Below, piece by piece: positions 1 to 5,162 of a stretch of 5,282 bases of DNA. The DNA is from Burkholderiaceae bacterium (GTDB lineage: Bacteria; Pseudomonadota; Gammaproteobacteria; Burkholderiales; Burkholderiaceae_C). Positions within the stretch are counted from its first letter, which is position 1. Each line of letters starts with the position of its first letter. The position numbers and the translations under genes were made by a program. The DNA lies in contig JAFMJA010000195.1 in NCBI GenBank assembly GCA_017853735.1, forward strand, positions 1-5,282. The letters run 5' to 3'. The notes below the pieces were generated by a model that was given only the letters and a program-made list of their open reading frames with translations, was not told where the DNA came from and did no database searches.

Positions 1-676
1 CCTGTTTGTCCAAGACACCCGGTATGTTGGTGAGCATGAGCAGCTTTTCCGCCTGCAACACCGTGGCCAGTTTGGCCGCCACCACATCGGCATTGATGTT
101 GTAGCTTTCGTTGTGCTCGCCAAAACCGATCGGGCTGACCACCGGAATGAACTGGTCGTCCTGCAAGGCTTTGACCACCGCCGGGTCAATGCCCACGATG
201 TCGCCCACCTGGCCCACATCATGTTCCTTGCTGGGGTCCTGCTGATCGACCATGCGCAGTTTGCGTGCATGGATCATGCCGCCATCGCGCCCGGTCAGGC
301 CCACCGCCTTGCCGCCGGCCTGGTTGATCAGGCCCACAATGTCCTGCTGCACCTCACCGGCCAGCACCCACTCCACCACTTCCATGGTCTCGGCATCGGT
401 CACCCGCATGCCCTGGATGAACTCACCCTTCTTGCCCAGGCGCTTGAGGGCCGCTTCGATTTGCGGGCCACCGCCATGCACAACCACCGGGTTCATGCCC
501 ACCAGCTTGAGCAACACCACATCTTCAGCGAAGTCGGCCTGCAAGGCCGGGTCGGTCATGGCGTTGCCGCCATATTTGATGACCATGGTCTTGCCATGGA
601 ACTTGCGGATATAGGGCAAGGCCTGGGCCAGCAGCTCGGCCTTGTCACGCGGGGTGATATGGGTGGTGTCGGTCAT
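1..676 (-). CDS. argB: Acetylglutamate kinase, N-terminal 225 residues (3' end cut by window edge)
   Basis: ArgB phosphorylates N-acetyl-L-glutamate with ATP, the second step of arginine/ornithine synthesis in the cytoplasm, and is often the arginine-feedback point. Reading from the ATG at 676, the protein begins MTDTTHITPRDKAELL and shows the amino-acid-kinase fold signatures in order: KYGGNAM (34-40, the phosphate-binding lysine), HGGGP (67-71), GLTGRDGG (126-133), the SYNINAD segment (191-197) that lines the acetylglutamate site, and LTNIPGVLD (215-223). The family is usually about 295 residues, so roughly 70 C-terminal residues lie outside the window. The start is chosen because the preceding bases hold no in-frame conserved sequence and MTD...PRDKAE is a typical betaproteobacterial ArgB N-terminus. 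No clear Shine-Dalgarno sequence precedes it; a 7-bp stem-loop ends 8 nt upstream. It follows an H-NS-like gene on the same strand but has a separate role, probably with its own transcription. Identity is very secure. Confidence 0.97.
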   Translation of the reverse strand, partial: MTDTTHITPRDKAELLAQALPYIRKFHGKTMVIKYGGNAMTDPALQADFAEDVVLLKLVGMNPVVVHGGGPQIEAALKRLGKKGEFIQGMRVTDAETMEVVEWVLAGEVQQDIVGLINQAGGKAVGLTGRDGGMIHARKLRMVDQQDPSKEHDVGQVGDIVGIDPAVVKALQDDQFIPVVSPIGFGEHNESYNINADVVAAKLATVLQAEKLLMLTNIPGVLDKQ

Positions 677-684
677 GGTCACTG

Positions 685-708
685 AATCCGGAGGACTTTG
701 GCCGGATT
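685..708 (-). promoter_or_regulatory. Stem-loop just upstream of argB
   Basis: On the gene strand AATCCGG and CCGGATT form a perfect 7-bp stem around a 10-nt loop. The stem ends 8 nt before the argB ATG, where a ribosome binding site would normally sit. The loop and the start of the second arm contain TCCTCC, which resembles the 16S anti-Shine-Dalgarno sequence rather than a Shine-Dalgarno sequence. The structure is visible in the sequence; a role in argB translation is inference. It could also be a chance inverted repeat. Confidence 0.4.
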
Positions 709-726
709 GTGCCGCATCAACACCAA

Positions 727-751
727 GGCACGGGCAGACAGTGCCCGCGCC
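727..751 (-). terminator. Strong stem-loop after the H-NS-like gene, probable terminator
   Basis: The minus-strand transcript can form a 10-bp GC-rich stem (GGCGCGGGCA pairing with TGCCCGTGCC, including one G-U wobble) with a 5-nt CTGTC loop, starting 18 nt after the H-NS-like stop codon. The wobble pairs only in the minus-strand RNA; the plus-strand RNA has an A-C mismatch there, which fits a function on the gene strand. The following bases, TTGGTGTTGATG, are only moderately U-rich, so it may be a weak intrinsic terminator or an mRNA 3'-end stabiliser. Confidence 0.55.
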
Positions 752-769
752 ACTAGCCCGAAACCAGGT

Positions 770-1129
770 TCAGATACCGAATTCTTCTTTGCTGCGGCCT
801 TGCGCCACCAGCGAAGCCAGCCACTTGGGCATCAGGCCACGACCGCTCCAGGTCTCGCCATTGGGGCCACGGTATTTGGCTGCCACCACTTTGCCTGCAG
901 TGGGGTTGCGCTTCTTGCCAGCAGGCTTTTTCTTGCCAGCCGCCTTGGGGCGTCCTTTGCCACCACGCTTCTTGCCACCAGCCTGTTGCAGATCCTTGAC
1001 GGTGATGCCAAAAGCCTGCATTTTGGCCAGGATATCCTGCACCGTACTGTCAAATTCTTTCAGCTTGATATCGGTGGCCTGTTTTTGCAGTTTTTCGATT
1101 TGGCTTTGAATATCGATTAGATTACCCAT
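770..1129 (-). CDS. H-NS family nucleoid-associated DNA-binding protein (119 aa)
   Basis: This is a small histone-like nucleoid-structuring protein that would bind AT-rich DNA, bridge or coat it, and silence or tune genes, especially acquired ones. Residues about 5-45 form a heptad-like, charged, coiled-coil-prone helix expected to dimerise. Residues 51-75 are a very basic linker (12 of 25 are Lys/Arg) containing a GRP core at 59-61 that resembles an AT-hook. Residues 85-104 are the C-terminal DNA-binding domain, with KYRGPNGETWSGRG followed by LMPKWL, corresponding to the TWTGQGR-P-loop of enterobacterial H-NS. At 119 residues it is shorter than E. coli H-NS (137), and little room remains for a second oligomerisation site. 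The start is supported by AGGA 7 nt upstream. It is preceded by an AT-rich spacer with repeats, which suits H-NS autoregulation (inference), and is followed by a stem-loop. It is probably a monocistronic unit. The family call is secure; its regulon is unknown. Confidence 0.93.
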   Translation of the reverse strand: MGNLIDIQSQIEKLQKQATDIKLKEFDSTVQDILAKMQAFGITVKDLQQAGGKKRGGKGRPKAAGKKKPAGKKRNPTAGKVVAAKYRGPNGETWSGRGLMPKWLASLVAQGRSKEEFGI

Positions 1130-1136
1130 TGAAGTT

Positions 1137-1140
1137 TCCT
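1137..1140 (-). promoter_or_regulatory. Ribosome binding site of the H-NS-like gene
   Basis: AGGA on the minus strand lies 7 nt before the ATG at 1129, in the context ATAGGAAACTTCAATG. It is one of only two good Shine-Dalgarno matches in the window and fixes the start of the H-NS-like gene. Confidence 0.75.
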
Positions 1141-1166
1141 ATGGTTATTAATGGTTTGCATGTTCA

Positions 1167-1182
1167 GTTTATTTTCATAAAC
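1167..1182 (-). other. Small leader hairpin with GAAA tetraloop
   Basis: On the minus strand, GTTTAT-GAAA-ATAAAC forms a perfect 6-bp stem, extendable by one G-U pair, closed by a GNRA-type tetraloop. It lies 37 nt upstream of the AGGA ribosome binding site of the H-NS-like gene, so it would be in that gene's 5' leader if transcription starts upstream of it. The stem is AT-rich and weak on its own. Function is unknown. Confidence 0.35.
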
Positions 1183-1195
1183 CCCCAAGGCCTGA

Positions 1196-1227
1196 ATAAT
1201 ACCGTATTTTGATATTTTGAGTTTCAA
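1196..1227 (-). promoter_or_regulatory. Candidate promoter of the H-NS-like gene (weak)
   Basis: Within the AT-rich core, TTGAAA (1222-1227) resembles a -35 box and TATTAT (1196-1201) a -10 box, but the 20-nt spacing is longer than the usual 16-18. No better-spaced pair was found in the 199-bp spacer. A promoter is expected somewhere here because the H-NS-like gene has its own leader and is distant from manC. The exact boxes are uncertain. Confidence 0.25.
1205..1220. repeat. Tandem 8-bp direct repeat in the spacer upstream of the H-NS-like gene
   Basis: TATTTTGA occurs twice in perfect tandem (1205-1212 and 1213-1220). A near copy, TATTTTGGA, lies at 1244-1252. The second copy runs into a 5-bp dyad, TTTGA-GTT-TCAAA (1216-1228). 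The repeats fall between the candidate -35 and -10 boxes of the H-NS-like gene, so they are plausible operator sites, possibly for H-NS itself. Confidence 0.45.
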
Positions 1228-1328
1228 ATCTTATTAAGTCTTGTATTTTGGACAGGCCCTGGGGAATCATTAGGGATAAATAGCGGGTATCGAAAGAGCA
1301 AAATGACCATGGAATATAGGCAGGGACC

Positions 1329-2753
1329 CTAGCCACGCCCATAAGTATCCTCAAAGCGCACAATATCATCTTCGCCAAGATATCCGCCCGACTGCACCTC
1401 AATCATCTCCAGCGGCACCTTGCCAGGGTTGGCCAGGCGGTGGGTTTGGCCGATGGGAATATAGGTACTCTGGTTTTCGCTCAGCATCATCACCTGATCG
1501 CCGTTGGTGACTTCGGCGGTGCCACTCACCACCACCCAGTGCTCGGCGCGGTGGTGGTGCATTTGCAATGACAGGGAGGCACCCGGCTTGACCGTGATGT
1601 GTTTGACCTGGTGCCGTGGCCCCATATCAATGCTGTCGTACCAGCCCCAGGGCCGAGCCACACGGCGGTGCTGCACCGCCTCCGAGGCGTCCAACGACTC
1701 CAGCTTGGCCACCACTTCCTTCACCGCTTCGGCATGCGCGGCACTGGCCACCAGCAAGGCATCCGGGGTATCGATGATCAACACATCCTGTGTGCCCAGG
1801 GCCACCACCGGGCGCCGCCCTGCGGCGTGAATATAGGTGTTTCCAGCCTTCAGGTGATGGGCCAGAGAAATATCCCCTCCCGCGTGGTTGCCGTTGGCAT
1901 CGGGAGGGGCCAGATCGGCCACCGCATTCCAGCTGCCCACATCGCTCCAAGCGCCTGCGAAGGGAAACACACTCACATTGCTGGCCTGCTCCATCACCGC
2001 ATAATCGATCGACTGGCTGCGGCAGCTGGCAAATAGTTTGGCATCAGGGCGAATAAACAAACCATCCCGGCTGGGTTGGTCCATAGCCTGTTGGCATACC
2101 TTCAGAATATCGGCAGCATGTTTATCCAGCGTAGCCAGCAAATCCTGGGCGCGCATCAGAAAAATACCGGCATTCCACAAATAACGGCCACTGGCGAGCA
2201 ACTCCAGCGCCTTGTCCTGGGCGGGTTTTTCCACAAAGCGCGCCACCTGAAAACCACCCTTGCTGGCGGTTCCTTTTTCAATATAGCCATAAGCGGTGCT
2301 GGGGAAACTCGGCTGAACACCAAAAGTGACCAACTGGCCCGCCTGGGCGGCTGGTGCGGCATTTCTCACCATCTCGGCAAATGCCTTTGTGTCTGGAATA
2401 TGGTGATCCGCGGGGCAAAACAACAACAGCGTATCCGCGGGCGCCGCCAGCGCGGCCAAGGCCATGGCCGCCGCAGTATTTTTCGCCTGCGGCTCCAGTA
2501 TCTGGCGCACCCGCAGCTTGGCCTGGGCGGCCACTTCGGCCACCAAAAACCGATGCTCCTCGGCTGCTACGCAGGTGATGCCCGGTTCTTGTCCTGGCTC
2601 GGCCGGATCTAACAACTGCGCCACCCGCTCCAGGGTCAGCTGCAGCAGCGATTTGTCACCCAGGAGCGGAATGAACTGCTTGGGAAAGGCCTTGCGCGAC
2701 AGGGGCCACAGGCGCGTGCCACTGCCGCCGCAAAGAATCACGGGATGAATCAT
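1329..2753 (-). CDS. manC: Mannose-1-phosphate guanylyltransferase / mannose-6-phosphate isomerase (bifunctional)
   Basis: This type II phosphomannose isomerase/GDP-mannose pyrophosphorylase (ManC/CpsB/AlgA family) converts fructose-6-P to mannose-6-P and, with GTP, mannose-1-P to GDP-mannose for surface polysaccharides. The 474-residue length is typical. The N-terminal nucleotidyltransferase domain shows GGSGTRLWP (9-17), AYGYI (154-158), FVEKP (173-177), LWNAGIF (192-198), SIDYAVME (248-255) and WSDVGSW (269-275). The C-terminal cupin isomerase domain shows RPWGWYD (367-373), QMHHHRAEHW (397-406, metal-ligand histidines) and PIGQTHRL (433-440). All key residues seem intact. The ATG at 2753 is chosen because the family starts at MIHPVILCGG; a longer reading back to 2870 adds 39 unconserved residues and overlaps rfbC. 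The ribosome site is weak (GAGA about 9 nt upstream). It is the last gene of the rfbBDAC run, 28 nt after rfbC, and no clear terminator follows. Confidence 0.96.
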   Translation of the reverse strand: MIHPVILCGGSGTRLWPLSRKAFPKQFIPLLGDKSLLQLTLERVAQLLDPAEPGQEPGITCVAAEEHRFLVAEVAAQAKLRVRQILEPQAKNTAAAMALAALAAPADTLLLFCPADHHIPDTKAFAEMVRNAAPAAQAGQLVTFGVQPSFPSTAYGYIEKGTASKGGFQVARFVEKPAQDKALELLASGRYLWNAGIFLMRAQDLLATLDKHAADILKVCQQAMDQPSRDGLFIRPDAKLFASCRSQSIDYAVMEQASNVSVFPFAGAWSDVGSWNAVADLAPPDANGNHAGGDISLAHHLKAGNTYIHAAGRRPVVALGTQDVLIIDTPDALLVASAAHAEAVKEVVAKLESLDASEAVQHRRVARPWGWYDSIDMGPRHQVKHITVKPGASLSLQMHHHRAEHWVVVSGTAEVTNGDQVMMLSENQSTYIPIGQTHRLANPGKVPLEMIEVQSGGYLGEDDIVRFEDTYGRG

Positions 2754-2781
2754 GCTTTGTCTCGCTTGATGGAACTTGAAA

Positions 2782-3336
2782 TCAGCCAAACACCTCGGCC
2801 TGCGACAAGGGTACGCCTTGCTGGTCTTTGCCGGAGAGTTGCGGCTTGCCCTGCAGAGGCCAGCGCACACCTAATACCGGGTCATCCCAGGCTATGCAAC
2901 GTTCGTATTCAGGAGCGTAGTAATCGGTGGTCTTGTAGAGAAAGTCGGCCGACTCGCTGGTGACCAGAAAGCCGTGGGCAAAGCCGGGCGGCACCCACAG
3001 CTGGCGGTGCTTGTCTTCGCTGAGCTCCACCCCGACCCATTGACCGAAAGTAGCTGAGCTTTTACGAATGTCCACCGCCACATCGAACACGCTGCCGCGC
3101 ACCACCCGCACCAGCTTGCCCTGCGGTTGCTGGATCTGGTAGTGCAAACCGCGCAGCACCCCTTTGGCGCTGCGGCTGTGGTTGTCCTGCACAAATTGCA
3201 GGTTCAGTCCGGTGGCCTGGTTGAAAGCGCGTTGGTTGAAGCTTTCGAAAAAAAATCCGCGGGCATCGCCAAACACCTTGGGTTCGATGATCAGGACTTC
3301 TGGAATCTTGGTAGGAATAAGCTGCATGGCGCTCAC
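2782..3336 (-). CDS. rfbC: dTDP-4-dehydrorhamnose 3,5-epimerase
   Basis: RfbC/RmlC epimerises C3 and C5 of dTDP-4-keto-6-deoxyglucose, the third step of dTDP-L-rhamnose synthesis. The 184-residue cupin is of normal length. Visible family motifs are RGFFFESF (26-33, substrate-binding Arg and Glu), LRGLHYQ (61-67, with H65 the expected catalytic base), KLVRVV (74-79), VFDVAVDIR (83-91), PPGFAHGF (116-123), YKTTDYY (134-140, with the expected catalytic Tyr) and LSGKDQQG (167-174, with D171 the likely dyad partner). The start is GTG at 3336, overlapping the rfbA stop as GTGA. AAGGA lies 6 nt upstream of this GTG but 15 nt from the internal ATG at 3327, so GTG is preferred; starting at the ATG would lose three residues. 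The overlap suggests translational coupling with rfbA. A T8 run encodes the FFF of the RGFFFE motif. Confidence 0.97.
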   Translation of the reverse strand: MSAMQLIPTKIPEVLIIEPKVFGDARGFFFESFNQRAFNQATGLNLQFVQDNHSRSAKGVLRGLHYQIQQPQGKLVRVVRGSVFDVAVDIRKSSATFGQWVGVELSEDKHRQLWVPPGFAHGFLVTSESADFLYKTTDYYAPEYERCIAWDDPVLGVRWPLQGKPQLSGKDQQGVPLSQAEVFG

Positions 3337-4220
3337 ACCCCGTCCTTTTCATGAAGCAGGCGCTGCAGATACTGACCATAGCCGTTCTTGGTCAAAGGTG
3401 TCGCCAGTTTGGCCAGTTGCTCATCATCGATCCAGCCATGGCGCCAGGCAATTTCTTCCGGGCAGGCAATTTTCAGGCCCTGGCGTCGCTCCAGGGTGGC
3501 GATGAACTGGCTGGCATCGAGCAAGCTGTCATGGGTGCCGGTATCCAGCCAGGCATAGCCACGGCCCATGATCTCCACGCTGAGTTGGCCTTGCTCAAGA
3601 TAGAGCCGGTTGAGGTCGGTGATTTCCAGTTCGCCGCGCGGGCTGGGCTGAAGGGCCTTGGCCAGCGGCACCACCTGGTTGTCGTAAAAATACAAGCCTG
3701 TCACCGCGTAGTTGCTTTTGGGAGCTTTGGGCTTTTCCTCCAGCGACAGCACCTTGCCCTGCGCGTCAAACTCGGCCACGCCATAGCGCTCGGGATCGGT
3801 CACATGGTAGGCAAACACGGTGGCGCCCTGCTGGCGCGCCATGGCGTTGCCCAGCAGGGGCTGGAAGTCGTGGCCGTAGAAGATGTTGTCGCCCAGCACC
3901 AGGGCGCTGGGGGCGTTGCCCAAAAACTGCTCGCCAATGAGAAAGGCCTGGGCCAGGCCGTCCGGGCTGGGTTGCACCGCGTACTGCAGGTGGATGCCCC
4001 ACTGGCTGCCATCGCCCAGCAACTGCTCAAAACGCGGGGTGTCTTGCGGCGTGCTGATGAGCAGGATGTCACGCATGCCCGCCAGCATCAGGGTGCTGAC
4101 CGGGTAATACTCCATGGGTTTGTCATAGACCGGCAGCAATTGTTTGCTGATCGCCAGCGTGGCCGGGTGCAGCCGGGTGCCGGAGCCACCGGCCAGGATG
4201 ATGCCTTTGCGTGAAGTCAT
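3333..4220 (-). CDS. rfbA: Glucose-1-phosphate thymidylyltransferase
   Basis: RfbA/RmlA joins glucose-1-phosphate and dTTP to give dTDP-glucose and pyrophosphate, the first and feedback-inhibited step of dTDP-L-rhamnose synthesis. The 295-residue length fits the family. Motifs in order are GGSGTRLHP (11-19, nucleotide-binding loop), SKQLLPVYDKPM (25-36), QPSPDGLAQAF (83-93), LGDNIFYG (109-116, with D111 a metal ligand), YGVAEFD (146-152), EEKPKAPKS (161-169), GLYFYD (175-180), GELEITDLN (196-204) and WLDTGTHDSL (224-233, with D226 the second metal ligand). Everything needed for catalysis appears present. The ATG at 4220 (MTSRKGIILAGG) is chosen over an in-frame extension to 4460 that would overlap rfbD and is not conserved. 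It lies 14 nt after rfbD and overlaps rfbC by 4 nt. No strong Shine-Dalgarno sequence is seen, so translation may depend on coupling from rfbD. Confidence 0.98.
   Translation of the reverse strand: MTSRKGIILAGGSGTRLHPATLAISKQLLPVYDKPMEYYPVSTLMLAGMRDILLISTPQDTPRFEQLLGDGSQWGIHLQYAVQPSPDGLAQAFLIGEQFLGNAPSALVLGDNIFYGHDFQPLLGNAMARQQGATVFAYHVTDPERYGVAEFDAQGKVLSLEEKPKAPKSNYAVTGLYFYDNQVVPLAKALQPSPRGELEITDLNRLYLEQGQLSVEIMGRGYAWLDTGTHDSLLDASQFIATLERRQGLKIACPEEIAWRHGWIDDEQLAKLATPLTKNGYGQYLQRLLHEKDGV
3343..3347 (-). promoter_or_regulatory. Ribosome binding site of rfbC, deciding its GTG start
   Basis: AAGGA on the minus strand, inside the end of rfbA, is 6 nt before the GTG at 3336 and 15 nt before the alternative ATG at 3327. 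The spacing favours the GTG start. Confidence 0.7.
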
Positions 4221-4234
4221 AGGATTTTCAAGTC

Positions 4235-5143
4235 TTACAAAATTTCTGCCAGCATGCGGGCCACGCCCTGCTGCCAATGGGGCAGGCGCAGACCAAAGGT
4301 ATTTTGCAGCAGGGTGGTGTCCAGCCGCGAGTTGAGTGGTCGGCGCGCAGGTGTGGGGTAGGCCGAGGAGGGAATGGGCTCGACCGCATCGGGGCTGACT
4401 TTGAGCGCCACCCCAGCTGCTTGCGCGGTTTGCAAGACAAAGCGGGCGTAGCCATGCCATGAGGTTTGCCCGGCCGCAGCCAAATGGTAGATACCGCTAG
4501 GCGTTGGCCGCGCCAGACCCTTGGGCGCCAGCGCCTGTCGCAACGCATGGGCGCTGACATCGGCCAGCAGGTCCGCCCCGGTAGGGGCACCCACCTGATC
4601 ATCAATCACTTTCAGCAGATCACGCTCCTGCGCCAGGCGCAGCATGGTACGGGCAAAGTTGCCACCTCTGGCGCCGTAAACCCAGCTGGTACGAAAGATC
4701 AGGTGCTGGCAGCCGCTGGCGGCAATGCGCTGCTCACCTTCCAGCTTGCTGCGGCCATAGACGCTCAGTGGCGCTGGCGCGTCGCTTTCGCGCCAGGGGG
4801 CGCTGCCGCTGCCATCAAACACATAGTCGGTGCTGTAGTGAAGCAGCCAGGCGCCACAGCGGGCGGCCTCTTGGGCCAGCAGCTCGGGCGCCAGCGCATT
4901 GAGGGCCTGCGCCAGCTCAGGCTCACTCTCGGCCTTGTCCACCGCGGTGTGCGCGGCGGCATTGACAATCACCTGCGGTTGCAGCTGCCGCAGCGTCTGC
5001 TGCAGGCCAGCAAGGTTGCCCAGGTCACCGCACAGTCCATCCGCGCCATGGCGGTCCAGCGCCACCAGCTCGCCCAGCACGCTGAGGCTGCGCTGCAGCT
5101 CCCAGCCGAGTTGGCCGTTTTTGCCGAGCAGGAGAATTCGCAT
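4235..5143 (-). CDS. rfbD: dTDP-4-dehydrorhamnose reductase
   Basis: RfbD/RmlD reduces dTDP-4-keto-L-rhamnose to dTDP-L-rhamnose with NAD(P)H, the final step of the pathway. It is a 302-residue short-chain dehydrogenase-like protein of normal length. The dinucleotide-binding loop GKNGQLG is at 7-13 right after the first strand MRILLL. NAAAHTAVDKAE is at 61-72, STDYVFDG at 104-111, the catalytic YxxxK (Y129, K133) in VYGRSKLEGE, RTSWVYG at 151-157, DDQVGAPT at 181-188 and the C-terminal RPLNSRLD at 268-275. The ATG at 5143 is chosen because MRILLLGKNGQ is the usual N-terminus; the reading frame stays open to 5272, but that would overlap rfbB. It is the second gene of the rfbBDAC order, 19 nt after the rfbB stop and 14 nt before rfbA. 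No convincing Shine-Dalgarno sequence is visible in the 19-nt gap. Confidence 0.97.
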   Translation of the reverse strand: MRILLLGKNGQLGWELQRSLSVLGELVALDRHGADGLCGDLGNLAGLQQTLRQLQPQVIVNAAAHTAVDKAESEPELAQALNALAPELLAQEAARCGAWLLHYSTDYVFDGSGSAPWRESDAPAPLSVYGRSKLEGEQRIAASGCQHLIFRTSWVYGARGGNFARTMLRLAQERDLLKVIDDQVGAPTGADLLADVSAHALRQALAPKGLARPTPSGIYHLAAAGQTSWHGYARFVLQTAQAAGVALKVSPDAVEPIPSSAYPTPARRPLNSRLDTTLLQNTFGLRLPHWQQGVARMLAEIL

Positions 5144-5160
5144 AATTGGAATCTGACCCC
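5144..5160. repeat. GGGGTCAGATTCCAATT motif between rfbB and rfbD
   Basis: Nearly the whole rfbB-rfbD gap is this 17-nt string (minus-strand reading). From memory it resembles GGGGTCAGA-type sequences found scattered near REP-associated tyrosine transposases in proteobacteria. Near-identical octamers (ATAATTGG at 5142-5149 and ATTATTGG at 5162-5169) flank it. Only one copy is seen here, so its status as a dispersed repeat is unproven. Confidence 0.25.
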
Positions 5161-5162
5161 GA

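Larger units (their letters stand above)
1183..1264. repeat. 12-bp imperfect inverted repeat bracketing an AT-rich core
   Basis: CCCCAAGGCCTG (1183-1194) and CAGGCCCTGGGG (1253-1264) are inverted copies matching at 11 of 12 positions. They enclose 58 bp that are only about 22% G+C. The single difference becomes a G-U wobble in minus-strand RNA but an A-C mismatch in plus-strand RNA. It could be a long-range stem in read-through mRNA from the sugar operon, a regulator site pair, or chance. Confidence 0.5.

Noticed and set aside
113..685. Plus-strand open frame of 190 codons
   Set aside because: It is antisense to argB, which carries all the acetylglutamate kinase motifs. The His/Leu-rich translation is typical of a shadow of a GC-rich gene.
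698..1120. Plus-strand open frame over the H-NS-like gene
   Set aside because: It mirrors the H-NS coding sequence. The GGAGGA near 690 looks like a ribosome site, but no convincing protein follows it.
1265..1328. Terminator after manC
   Set aside because: Only a 4-bp AGGG/CCCT palindrome is present next to the stop codon, without a usable loop or U-tract. No intrinsic terminator can be supported immediately after manC.
1175..1402. Minus-strand frame of 75 codons across the spacer and the end of manC
   Set aside because: It runs out of frame through the manC 3' end and the AT-rich spacer, with no ribosome site and no protein-like composition.
2076..2612. Plus-strand open frame of 178 codons
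   Set aside because: It is antisense to manC, with no domain and a low-complexity Gly/Arg-rich translation.
2754..2870. Longer N-terminus for manC
   Set aside because: The extra 39 residues are unconserved and would overlap rfbC. The family begins at the MIHPVILCGG methionine.
3351..4214. Plus-strand open frame of 287 codons spanning almost all of rfbA
   Set aside because: It is antisense to a complete, motif-rich rfbA. It shows no recognisable domain and is explained by codon bias on the other strand.
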